Assembly: GCA_964621265.1 (NCBI GenBank)
Contig: CAZULQ010000036.1
Coordinates: 1-19,336 of the forward strand
DNA: 19,336 bases
Direction of reading: 5' to 3'
Source: Porcipelethomonas sp964621265
GTDB taxonomy: Bacteria; Bacillota; Clostridia; Oscillospirales; Ruminococcaceae
The translations under genes and the position numbers were made by a program. Positions 1-5,900 of the stretch are shown here, piece by piece; the first letter of the stretch is position 1; each line of letters begins with the position of its first letter. Under the pieces are notes generated by a model that saw only the letters and a program-made list of their open reading frames with translations, had not been told where the DNA came from and did not search any database.

Positions 1-193
1 AACGAACGATAACTGCCTTTACAACGTCGCCCTTCTTAACAACGCCGCCGGGTGTTGCTTTCTTTACAGAAGCTACAACCACGTCTCCGATATTTGCATA
101 TCTTCTGCGTGTACCGCCCAGAACTCTGATACACATAAGCTCTTTAGCTCCGGTGTTATCAGCAACCTTCATATAAGACTGCATTTGTATCAC
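1..193 (-). CDS. rplN: 50S ribosomal protein L14 (partial, 3' end outside window)
   Basis: L14 binds 23S rRNA and sits at the 30S/50S interface near L19. The visible first 64 codons read MIQMQSYMKVADNTGAKE, then the conserved MCIRVLGGT segment and the KKGD/VKAVIVR region, which fits the L14 N-terminal half. The start is GTG at 193-191. An AGGAGG at 207-202 lies 8 nt upstream, and starting there gives the typical L14 beginning MIQ. The downstream ATG (184-182) would lose it and has worse spacing. It is the last visible gene of the S10 operon after rpsQ. The rest of the gene lies beyond position 1. Confidence 0.95.
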   Translation of the reverse strand, partial: MIQMQSYMKVADNTGAKELMCIRVLGGTRRRYANIGDVVVASVKKATPGGVVKKGDVVKAVIVR

Positions 194-211
194 AGCGAGT
201 TCCTCCTTTCA

Positions 212-235
212 GAAGCGTCCTTTTATGACTGCTTC
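212..235 (-). promoter_or_regulatory. Hairpin between rpsQ and rplN
   Basis: The 57-nt gap between rpsQ and rplN holds an inverted repeat: GAAGC (235-231), a bulged A, GTC, a 7-nt loop, then GAC and GCTTC (216-212). The stem ends 4 nt before the rplN Shine-Dalgarno, so it could tune rplN translation or mark an mRNA processing site. There is no U tract, so it is not an intrinsic terminator. Function is inferred from position only. Confidence 0.3.
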
Positions 236-250
236 CTGACTATATTATAA

Positions 251-508
251 TTACTTAGCTTTTTCGATAATGTTGATAACACGCCATCTCTTGTCCTTTG
301 AAAGTGGACGTGTTTCCATAACTTCTACACGATCGCCGATGCGGCATTCGTTGTTTTCATCATGAGCCTTAAGCTTAACTGTTCTCTTGATGATTTTCTT
401 ATAAAGTGGGTGTTTAACATTGTCAGCGATAGCAACAACGATAGTTTTGTCCATCTTGTCGCTTACAACTTTACCAACCCTTGTTTTTCTAAGGTTTCTC
501 TCAGACAT
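251..508 (-). CDS. rpsQ: 30S ribosomal protein S17
   Basis: S17 is a primary 16S rRNA binding protein with an OB fold, needed early in 30S assembly. The 85-residue product is the normal bacterial length. It shows the family pattern: RKTRVGKVVSDKMDKTIVV near the N terminus, HPLYKKIIKRTVKLKAHDE in the middle and the GDRVEVMETRPLSKDKRW segment. A GGGAGG-type site precedes the ATG. It lies 18 nt downstream of rpmC in the standard S10 operon order. The product ends in a short basic IEKAK tail, and no residues look abnormal. Confidence 0.98.
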   Translation of the reverse strand: MSERNLRKTRVGKVVSDKMDKTIVVAIADNVKHPLYKKIIKRTVKLKAHDENNECRIGDRVEVMETRPLSKDKRWRVINIIEKAK

Positions 509-526
509 AGCTAAATCCTCCCTTTC

Positions 527-727
527 TTACTGAGCTGACTTGATTTCAGTTTCACGCATAACTGTCTTGATTCTTGCGATATCCTTCTTAACAGCCTTGA
601 GGCGTGCTGTGTTGTCAAGCTGGTTTACAGCAAGCTGAAAGCGGAGCGCAAAAAGCTCTTCCTTTAAGCCTGTAAGCTTATCGTTCATTTCTTCAACTGA
701 CATACCTTTGATCTCAGATGCCTTCAT
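527..727 (-). CDS. rpmC: 50S ribosomal protein L29
   Basis: L29 is a small alpha-helical hairpin protein at the peptide exit tunnel next to L23, part of the docking site for trigger factor and SRP. The 66-residue product starts MKASEIKGMSVEEMNDKL, contains the typical LKEELFALRFQLA helix and the N-T-A-R-L-K-AVKKDIARIKT helix. Its ATG overlaps the rplP stop by one base (TAATG at 729-725), so it is probably translationally coupled to L16 synthesis. Order and length are standard. Confidence 0.98.
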   Translation of the reverse strand: MKASEIKGMSVEEMNDKLTGLKEELFALRFQLAVNQLDNTARLKAVKKDIARIKTVMRETEIKSAQ

Positions 728-1152
728 TACTGCTCCCCTCCTTGCTGCGCTTTTGTAACAAATTTACACTTGATAGGGAGCTTGTGCATAGCAAGACGCA
801 TAGCTTCTCTTGCTGTTTCCTCTGGAACGCCAGCAATTTCAAACATGATTCTGCCTGGCTTAACAACAGCTACCCAATATTCCGGTGAACCCTTACCTGA
901 ACCCATTCGAGTTTCAGCAGGCTTTTCTGTGATTGGCTTATCAGGGAAGATCTTGATCCAAACCTGACCACCACGCTTGATGTAACGTGTCATAGCAATA
1001 CGGGCTGATTCAATCTGGTTTGATGTGATCCAAGCTGGTTCAAGAGCCTGGAGACCGAAATCACCGTAATTTACCTTGTTACCTCTGAGGGCCTTGCCCT
1101 TTAAACGTCCTCTGTGGACTCTACGATACTTAACTCTCTTTGGAAGTAGCAT
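727..1152 (-). CDS. rplP: 50S ribosomal protein L16
   Basis: L16 organises the A-site region and central protuberance of the large subunit, contacting 5S and 23S rRNA. The 141-residue product begins MLLPKRVKYRRVHRGR and carries the family signatures GDFGLQALEPAWITSNQIE, RIAMTRYIKRGGQVWIKIFPDKP and RMGSGKGSPEYWVAVVKPGR. The ATG overlaps the rpsC stop (TAATG at 1154-1150), and its own stop overlaps the rpmC start, so three genes are tightly coupled here. The C terminus ends KAQQGGEQ, typical for Gram-positive L16. Confidence 0.98.
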   Translation of the reverse strand: MLLPKRVKYRRVHRGRLKGKALRGNKVNYGDFGLQALEPAWITSNQIESARIAMTRYIKRGGQVWIKIFPDKPITEKPAETRMGSGKGSPEYWVAVVKPGRIMFEIAGVPEETAREAMRLAMHKLPIKCKFVTKAQQGGEQ

Positions 1153-1901
1153 TACTGGTTACCTCCTTCATTTTTAGCTTCTCTGACTTTATTGTCACGC
1201 TTCTGATTATTGTTACGGCGTCTGTTATCTCTGCCGCCTCTCTTTGAGTCGTCAGCCTTAGCAGCTTCACCCTTTAAAACTTCACCCTTGTAGATCCAAA
1301 CCTTGATACCGAGTCTGCCGTATGTTGTGTGTGCTTCAGCAGTACCGTAATCAATGTCAGCTCTGATTGTCTGAAGTGGAATTGTACCTTCGTGGTATGT
1401 TTCGCTTCTTGCGATTTCAGCACCGCCAAGACGGCCTGATACCATTACCTTGATACCTCTTGAACCCAGACGCATTGCACGGCCGATAGCCTGCTTCATT
1501 GTACGTCTGAATGAAACTCTGTTTTCAAGATCAAGAGCGATCTTTTCAGCAACAAGCTGTGAGTTGATGTCAGGGTTCTTAACCTCAACAATGTTAACTG
1601 CAACCTGCTTGTTCATCATCTTTTCAAGCTTCACGCGGAGCTTTTCGATTTCTGTGCCGCCTCTGCCGATTACGATACCAGGCTTTGCACAGTGAATGTG
1701 GATTCTAACCTTGTCTTCAGCGAATCTTTCGATTTCAACCTTTGGAACACCTGCTGCATACAAGTTCTTCTTAATGTAGTTACGAACATTGTAATCTTCA
1801 ACAAGAGTGTCGCCGAATGTTGACTTATTCGCAAACCAGCGAGAATCCCAATCCTTAATAACGCCAACACGAAGACCGTGTGGATTAACTTTCTGGCCCA
1901 T
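1152..1901 (-). CDS. rpsC: 30S ribosomal protein S3
   Basis: S3 forms part of the mRNA entry channel and helicase region of the 30S head, with S4 and S5. The 249-residue product begins MGQKVNPHGLRVGVIKDWDSRWF. A type II KH domain follows, with its GxxG loop in VIGRGGTEIEKL (about residues 76-87). The C-terminal domain is seen in RAMRLGSRGIKVMVSGRL and AEIARSETYHEGTIPLQTIR. Beyond about residue 215 is a highly charged Arg/Asn/Lys-rich tail, longer than in E. coli S3 but common in Clostridia and probably disordered. A CAAGGAGGAG site precedes the ATG. Confidence 0.98.
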   Translation of the reverse strand: MGQKVNPHGLRVGVIKDWDSRWFANKSTFGDTLVEDYNVRNYIKKNLYAAGVPKVEIERFAEDKVRIHIHCAKPGIVIGRGGTEIEKLRVKLEKMMNKQVAVNIVEVKNPDINSQLVAEKIALDLENRVSFRRTMKQAIGRAMRLGSRGIKVMVSGRLGGAEIARSETYHEGTIPLQTIRADIDYGTAEAHTTYGRLGIKVWIYKGEVLKGEAAKADDSKRGGRDNRRRNNNQKRDNKVREAKNEGGNQ

Positions 1902-1919
1902 TATTTCTCCTCCTTGGGA

Positions 1920-2255
1920 TTATTCTTTTTCTTTAAGAACGATTGTAACGTGTGATGTTCTCTTTAAAATTCTGTATGCTCTGCCCTGTGCTCTTGGCAT
2001 GATTCTCTTCATTATAGGACCCGGGCAAACAAAACACTCAGCAACATAAAGATTATCCTTATCCATGTTGTTGTTGTTTTCAGCGTTTGCGATAGCGGAT
2101 TTCAAAAGCTTTTCAAGTATTTCACAAGCAGCCTTTGGTGTATAATTGAGAGTGGCAAGTGCAACGTCTACAGGCTTGTTTCTGATAAGATCAAGAACAA
2201 CCTGAACCTTTCTTGGTGCGATTCGAGCGTTTCTCAGATATGCTCTAGCTTCCAT
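1920..2255 (-). CDS. rplV: 50S ribosomal protein L22
   Basis: L22 contacts all six 23S rRNA domains, and its long beta-hairpin lines the exit tunnel, where macrolide-resistance changes occur. The 111-residue product begins MEARAYLRNARIAPRKVQVVLDLIR and contains the tunnel hairpin region PIMKRIMPRAQGRAYRIL (about residues 80-97) with no obvious insertion or deletion. A GGAAGGAGGAG site precedes the ATG. It lies 17 nt after rpsS and 18 nt before rpsC, the normal order. Confidence 0.98.
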   Translation of the reverse strand: MEARAYLRNARIAPRKVQVVLDLIRNKPVDVALATLNYTPKAACEILEKLLKSAIANAENNNNMDKDNLYVAECFVCPGPIMKRIMPRAQGRAYRILKRTSHVTIVLKEKE

Positions 2256-2272
2256 TTGAACTCCTCCTTCCG

Positions 2273-2557
2273 CTATTTCTTGCCGTTGTTAGTTGTTTTA
2301 GAACCTGCGTGTCCCTTATATGTTCTGGTTGGTGCAAACTCACCGAGCTTGTGTCCTACCATATCTTCTGTAACATAAACCGGAACGTGCTTGCGTCCGT
2401 CATGAACTGCAAATGTGTGACCTACAAAATCAGGGAAAATTGTTGAAGTTCTGCTCCATGTCTTGAGGACCTTCTTTTCGCCTGCTTCGTTCATAGCCAC
2501 AACTCTCTTATAAAGAGCCTCCTGAACGTAAGGGCCCTTCTTAATGCTTCTACTCAT
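2273..2557 (-). CDS. rpsS: 30S ribosomal protein S19
   Basis: S19 forms a complex with S13 in the 30S head and contacts A- and P-site tRNAs and bridge B1. The 94-residue product begins MSRSIKKGPYVQEALYKRV and contains KTWSRTSTIFPDFVGHTFAVHDG, then GRKHVPVYVTEDMVGHKLG and EFAPTRTYKGHAG, all family hallmarks. An AAAGGAGGAAC site precedes the ATG. It sits between rplB and rplV, with short gaps and no structural feature of note between them. Confidence 0.98.
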   Translation of the reverse strand: MSRSIKKGPYVQEALYKRVVAMNEAGEKKVLKTWSRTSTIFPDFVGHTFAVHDGRKHVPVYVTEDMVGHKLGEFAPTRTYKGHAGSKTTNNGKK

Positions 2558-2579
2558 TTAATCGGTTCCTCCTTTCAGC

Positions 2580-3413
2580 TTATTTGCCGTTTCTGCGTTT
2601 TACAATAAACTTATCAGAACGGTTATGCTTCTTACGGGTTTTGTAACCAAGTGCTGGCTTACCCCAAGGAGTAACAGGACCCGGACGACCGATTGGTGAT
2701 TTACCTTCACCACCACCGTGTGGGTGATCGCATGGGTTCATTACTGAACCACGAACTGTTGGACGGATACCCATGTGACGTGTTCTACCAGCCTTACCGA
2801 TATTAACGTTTTCGTGGTCGATGTTGCTTACCTGTCCGATTGTTGCCTTACAGTTGATTGGAACGTTTCTGAGTTCGCCTGATGGAAGTCTTACAAGTGC
2901 ATACTTGCCTTCCTTAGCCATGAGCTGAGCCATGTTACCAGCTGAACGAACCATCTGAGCACCCTTACCTGGGTAAAGTTCGATAGCGTGGATAAATGTA
3001 CCAACAGGGATGTCACTCATTTCAAGTGCATTACCCGGCTTGATATCAGCTTCAGGACCTGAGCAAACTGTGTCCCCAACCTTTAAGCCGTTTGGTGCAA
3101 GAATGTATCTCTTTTCACCATCTTCATACTGAACGAGTGCGATAAATGCTGAACGGTTTGGATCGTATTCAAGTGTCATAACCTTAGCGTTCATGTTATC
3201 CTTATCGCGCTTGAAATCGATAATACGATACTTTCTTCTTGAGCCGCCGCCTCTGTGACGAACTGTGATTCTACCGTAGCTGTTTCTACCTGACTTCTTC
3301 TTGAGTGGTTCAAGAAGGCTCTTTTCAGGAGCAACCTTTGAAAGCTCTGAGTAGTCTGTACATGTCATCTGACGACGAGAAGGAGTAGTCGGTTTATAAG
3401 TTTTAATAGCCAT
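2580..3413 (-). CDS. rplB: 50S ribosomal protein L2
   Basis: L2 is a primary 23S rRNA binder needed for subunit association and peptidyltransferase centre assembly. The product is 277 residues from ATG 3413, beginning MAIKTYKPTTPSRRQMT. A GTG at 3422 in the same frame extends the reading frame by three codons but overlaps the AAGGAG site (3427-3422), so it cannot be the start. Signatures include RHRGGGSRRKYRIIDFKR, the GRTRHMGIRPTVRGSVMNP region and DHPHGGGEG at about residues 229-237, with the near-universal His close to the peptidyltransferase centre. Confidence 0.98.
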   Translation of the reverse strand: MAIKTYKPTTPSRRQMTCTDYSELSKVAPEKSLLEPLKKKSGRNSYGRITVRHRGGGSRRKYRIIDFKRDKDNMNAKVMTLEYDPNRSAFIALVQYEDGEKRYILAPNGLKVGDTVCSGPEADIKPGNALEMSDIPVGTFIHAIELYPGKGAQMVRSAGNMAQLMAKEGKYALVRLPSGELRNVPINCKATIGQVSNIDHENVNIGKAGRTRHMGIRPTVRGSVMNPCDHPHGGGEGKSPIGRPGPVTPWGKPALGYKTRKKHNRSDKFIVKRRNGK

Positions 3414-3443
3414 TATATTCACTCCTTAAAATGCGTTGTTTGC

Positions 3444-3494
3444 GGGAGCATTACTCCCATACTGTTCGGTTTCTGTATCAGCTATTAATACAGA
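3444..3494 (-). promoter_or_regulatory. Two hairpins in the rplW-rplB gap
   Basis: The 71-nt gap after rplW contains two perfect inverted repeats in the transcript. TCTGTAT/ATACAGA (3494-3488 with 3478-3472) has a 9-nt loop and overlaps the rplW stop codon. GGGAG/CTCCC (3458-3454 with 3448-3444) has a 5-nt loop. Neither is followed by a U tract, so they are not intrinsic terminators. They could be mRNA processing or stability elements or could tune rplB translation. Position and pairing are seen directly; function is inferred. Confidence 0.35.
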
Positions 3495-3796
3495 CCGTCA
3501 AAGAACTCGATTGATGACTTTGTCTTCTTGTCATCTGGTTCCTGATTTATTGTAACGATAGCCTTCTTCCAGTCAGCCTTCTTACCTTCAAATCTGCCTA
3601 CACGTCTTGTACGTCCGTTGCAGTTCATTGTGTTAACCTTAGTAACTTCAACGTTGAAGAGGGCTTCAACTGCCTTTGCTATCTCAACCTTGTTAGCATC
3701 CTTAGCTACCTTGAAAGTGTATTTGCCGCTTGGAAGCAGGTCAATACTTCTTTCTGTGATAACCGGCTTTAAGATGATATCCTGTGGTGCCTTCAT
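3485..3796 (-). CDS. rplW: 50S ribosomal protein L23
   Basis: L23 is at the tunnel exit and docks trigger factor and SRP. The 103-residue product begins MKAPQDIILKPVITERSIDLLPSG and contains YTFKVAKDANKVEIAKAVEALFNVEVTKVNT, the conserved core strand-helix unit. The following loop is NGRTRRVGRFEGKKADWKKAIVTI. Its ATG overlaps the rplD stop (TAATG at 3798-3794), giving tight coupling to L4. The C terminus, ending SIEFFDGLY, is slightly longer than in E. coli. Confidence 0.98.
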   Translation of the reverse strand: MKAPQDIILKPVITERSIDLLPSGKYTFKVAKDANKVEIAKAVEALFNVEVTKVNTMNCNGRTRRVGRFEGKKADWKKAIVTINQEPDDKKTKSSIEFFDGLY

Positions 3797-4419
3797 TATG
3801 CGTACACCTCCTCGATTTTTTCAACAGCGTTCTTAACAACGATGAACTTGTCGTGGTTTAAGATATCGTAAACATTAAGTGAGTTTACTGCTGCTGTCTT
3901 AACGCCCGGGATGTTGTTTGCGCTCTTTACAACCATCTTGTCAGCTTCTGCTGTAACGATGAGAGCCTTACCGTCAACGTTTAATGCCTTGAGCATGTTA
4001 ACGATTGTCTTTGTCTTGAAACCATCCATATTAAGAGCGTCTAAAACGATGATGTTTTCATTCTTAACCTTTGAAGATAATGCCGACTTCATAGCAAGTC
4101 TCTTTACCTTCTTGTTAAGTGTATATCTGTAATCTCTTGGCTTTGGTCCTAAAGCGATACCGCCGTGAACCCACTGAGGAGCACGGATTGAGCCCTGTCT
4201 TGCATGACCTGTACCCTTCTGTCTCCATGGCTTTCTGCCGCCGCCGCGAACTTCTGTACGAGTCAGTGTTGACTGTGTACCCTGACGCTGGTTAGCGAGG
4301 TAGTTAACAACCATAGCGTGCATAACAGCTTCGTTTGGTTCGATGCCGAAAACTGCATCTGAAAGCTCTGTTTCTGCAACCTGATTTCCTGCCATATCAA
4401 AAACTGAAACCTTTGACAT
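3796..4419 (-). CDS. rplD: 50S ribosomal protein L4
   Basis: L4 lines the exit tunnel with its extended loop and is an early assembly protein. In E. coli it is also the repressor of its own operon, acting on the S10 leader. The 207-residue product has the loop in GGGRKPWRQKGTGHARQGS followed by APQWVHGGIALGPKPRDY. The globular half contains RLAMKSALSSKVK and the IIVLDAL segment. A GGAAGGAGGA site precedes the ATG. If the operon is feedback regulated, as its leader suggests, this protein is the first candidate for the effector. That is inference from E. coli. Confidence 0.98.
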   Translation of the reverse strand: MSKVSVFDMAGNQVAETELSDAVFGIEPNEAVMHAMVVNYLANQRQGTQSTLTRTEVRGGGRKPWRQKGTGHARQGSIRAPQWVHGGIALGPKPRDYRYTLNKKVKRLAMKSALSSKVKNENIIVLDALNMDGFKTKTIVNMLKALNVDGKALIVTAEADKMVVKSANNIPGVKTAAVNSLNVYDILNHDKFIVVKNAVEKIEEVYA

Positions 4420-4436
4420 ATATGCTTCCTCCTTCC

Positions 4437-5069
4437 TTACGCCTTAACACTGTCAACGATAGTAACAACTCCGCCCTTTGGACCCGGAATTGCACCCTTG
4501 AGTGCGATAAGATTATTTTCTGTGTCGATCATTACGATTTCAAGGTTCTGAACTGTAACCTTTTCATTACCCATCTGACCAGGCATACCCTTGCCCTTGA
4601 AGATTCTTGAAGGTGATGAACATGCACCCATTGAACCTGCGTGTCTGTGAACCGGGCCTGAACCGTGAGTTTCCTTGATTCTTGAATTGTTGTGACGCTT
4701 GATTGTACCCTGGAATCCCTTACCCTTGCTAGTACCGCTAACATCTACCATGTCACCCACAGCAAATGTGTCAGCCTTAAGGATGTCTCCTACGTTTACT
4801 GATTCGCAGTCTTCAAGTCTGAATTCCTTGAGAGTCTTCTTGTAAGCAGCGTCTGCCTTGTCGAAATGACCCTTCATCGGCTTGTTCATTCTAGTAGCCT
4901 TTACTTCGCCGTAGCCGAGCTGAATTGAAGCATAACCGTCGTTTTCAACAGTCTTCTTCTGAACAACTACACATGGGCCGGCTTCAACAACAGTTACCGG
5001 AATAACTTTTCCTGCTTCGTCGAAAATCTGTGTCATACCGATTTTCTTGCCGATAATACCTTTTTTCAT
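4437..5069 (-). CDS. rplC: 50S ribosomal protein L3
   Basis: L3 is one of the two proteins that start 50S assembly. Its central extension reaches towards the peptidyltransferase centre. The 210-residue product begins MKKGIIGKKIGMTQIFDE and contains the extension GTSKGKGFQGTIKRH, HGSGPVHRHAGSMGAC and GKGMPGQMGNEKVTVQNL. A CAGGAGGA site lies 8-9 nt before the ATG. The gene is preceded by a 115-nt gap full of hairpins (separate entry), an unusually large gap for this operon. Confidence 0.98.
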   Translation of the reverse strand: MKKGIIGKKIGMTQIFDEAGKVIPVTVVEAGPCVVVQKKTVENDGYASIQLGYGEVKATRMNKPMKGHFDKADAAYKKTLKEFRLEDCESVNVGDILKADTFAVGDMVDVSGTSKGKGFQGTIKRHNNSRIKETHGSGPVHRHAGSMGACSSPSRIFKGKGMPGQMGNEKVTVQNLEIVMIDTENNLIALKGAIPGPKGGVVTIVDSVKA

Positions 5070-5095
5070 GTATTTTTCCTCCTGTTAGGTTATTG

Positions 5096-5164
5096 GTTGG
5101 CCCTTCCGCCAACATGACCGATGACTTTCGTCATCACATTCCGCATCGGTTTTTCTTGCGGAAT
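5096..5164 (-). promoter_or_regulatory. Tandem hairpins in the rpsJ-rplC intergenic RNA
   Basis: In the transcript direction three perfect stems follow each other. ATTCCGC/GCGGAAT pairs 5164-5158 with 5144-5138. GATGAC-GAAA-GTCATC (5135-5120) is closed by a GNRA tetraloop. GTTGGC/GCCAAC (5113-5096) has a GGAAGG loop. CCGATG (5149-5144) can alternatively pair with CATCGG (5123-5118), which would break the first two stems. No U tract follows, so a translational or processing switch for rplC is more plausible than termination. Structure is read from the sequence; function is inferred. Confidence 0.5.
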
Positions 5165-5184
5165 CAGGGGCTTTTGTAAGCTTA

Positions 5185-5499
5185 TTACTTAAGCTCCATT
5201 ACGATGTCCACGCCTGCTGGGATTTCCAGCTTCTGAAGAGCGTCCGTTGTCTTAGCAGTTGGTCTGATAACGTCGATAAGTCTCTTATGAGTTCTCATTT
5301 CAAACTGCTCACGGCTGTCCTTGTACTTGTGAACGGCTCTGAGGATTGTGATAACTTCCTTGTTTGTTGGAAGTGGAATCGGACCTGAAACTCTGGCACC
5401 GCTTCTCTTTGCTGCTTCAACAATCTTAGCTGCTGCTGCGTCCACCTTTGCGTGCTCATAACCCTTGATCTTGATTCTGATCTTTTCGTTGACTGCCAC
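5185..5499 (-). CDS. rpsJ: 30S ribosomal protein S10
   Basis: S10 is a 30S head protein; as NusE it also joins NusB in transcription antitermination. The product is 104 residues from GTG 5499, beginning MAVNEKIRIKIKGYEH. It contains GPIPLPTNKEVITILRAVHKY (the strand-loop between the two helices) and RTHKRLIDVIRPT. A longer frame starting at 5550 would add 17 unrelated residues that read through the AAGGAGG site (5514-5508). That site sits 8 nt before the GTG, so the shorter start is right. It is the promoter-proximal gene of the operon, with a long structured leader upstream. Confidence 0.97.
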   Translation of the reverse strand: MAVNEKIRIKIKGYEHAKVDAAAAKIVEAAKRSGARVSGPIPLPTNKEVITILRAVHKYKDSREQFEMRTHKRLIDVIRPTAKTTDALQKLEIPAGVDIVMELK

Positions 5500-5782
5500 T
5501 GTTTTCGCCTCCTTGAAGATAATATCGGGGGTCGAATTGAAATACCACACGTTCCCGTGTGTTTCCTGAATTCTGACAATAAAAAAGCCCGGATTCGTGA
5601 GAAACCCGGGTTACTGTCATCAGGGCACAAGTGCATACTTATAGCTATTACAAAGCCAAATAAGAATAACACAAACTGTGCTCGAATATCTCAGTCGCCC
5701 GTTTATCGGACATACTCCACGGAAATTACCTGACATACCGCCAGCAACCTTCCGCTTCATCGCATATCTGTTGCAATCACGC
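5500..5782 (-). ncRNA. Structured 5' leader of the S10 operon (candidate ribosomal-protein-responsive RNA)
   Basis: About 283 nt separate the predicted transcription start (near 5782) from the rpsJ start. Stems in the RNA, in order: GCGGAA/UUCCGU (5755-5750 with 5724-5719) enclosing CUGGC/GUCAG (5744-5740 with 5734-5730, 5-nt loop); GUCCG/CGGGC (5711-5707 with 5701-5697); a weak CACA/UGUG; the terminator-like hairpin (separate entry); and CACACG-GGAA-CGUGUG (5561-5546) with a GNRA-type loop. The first two hairpins are compact and junction-like, as in protein-binding leaders. E. coli regulates the same operon through L4 binding to its leader, so an equivalent role is likely. The effector is unknown. 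Confidence 0.65.
5581..5612 (-). terminator. Terminator-like hairpin within the S10 leader (possible attenuator)
   Basis: AACCCGG (5612-5606) pairs with CCGGGCT (5592-5586) across a 13-nt loop and is followed by six U (5586-5581), the form of an intrinsic terminator. It lies about 80 nt upstream of rpsJ and about 170 nt into the leader. The flanks can extend the stem: TGACAGTAA (5619-5611) with TTATTGTCA (5582-5574) and CCTGA (5624-5620) with TCAGG (5569-5565). The extended fold takes up part of the U tract, so termination and full pairing may compete. Confidence 0.55.
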
Positions 5783-5788
5783 AAATAT

Positions 5789-5817
5789 ATTATAGCATAC
5801 ACATGCATAAATTGCAA
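5789..5817 (-). promoter_or_regulatory. Sigma-A promoter of the S10 operon
   Basis: On the minus strand TTGCAA (5817-5812) and a consensus TATAAT (5794-5789) are separated by exactly 17 bp, and TATG is present just before the -10 side (TATGC-TATAAT). A start near G5782 would give the long leader. An AT-rich stretch with a palindrome lies immediately upstream (5823-5838) and could serve as an UP-like element. This is the strongest promoter match in the window and suits a ribosomal operon. Confidence 0.85.
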
Positions 5818-5900
5818 GCTTTTGAGGAAAATTCCTCATTTTTCATTCATAGAATTATAATAAACATCATACATGAATTTTGTGCACTTTGACGATAGCG

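Noticed and set aside
244..249. TATAAT on the minus strand before rplN as an internal promoter
   Set aside because: There is no acceptable -35 at 16-18 bp, and TATAAT-like words are frequent in this AT-rich gap.
1450..1695. Open frames on the plus strand inside ribosomal protein genes (for example 770-967, 1450-1695, 3911-4132)
   Set aside because: They are antisense shadows of strongly recognisable ribosomal genes, with no ribosome site and no family resemblance.
5500..5550. A longer S10 starting at 5550
   Set aside because: The added residues would be encoded across the AAGGAGG ribosome site and do not resemble S10; the GTG at 5499 gives the normal protein.
5620..5817. A 65-codon minus-strand frame in the S10 leader, whose stop lies just before the terminator-like hairpin, as in a leader peptide
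   Set aside because: Its first Met is upstream of the predicted transcription start, internal Met codons (such as 5760) lack a ribosome site, its sequence has no run of one amino acid, and it overlaps the paired leader stems. Worth remembering only if ribosome profiling shows translation here.
5823..5838. Palindrome TGAGGAA-AA-TTCCTCA followed by five T on the plus strand
   Set aside because: It looks like a plus-strand terminator, but no plus-strand gene ends there and its loop is too small for a strong hairpin. It could end the M23 transcript weakly or be part of the promoter's AT-rich upstream element; neither is supported enough for an entry.
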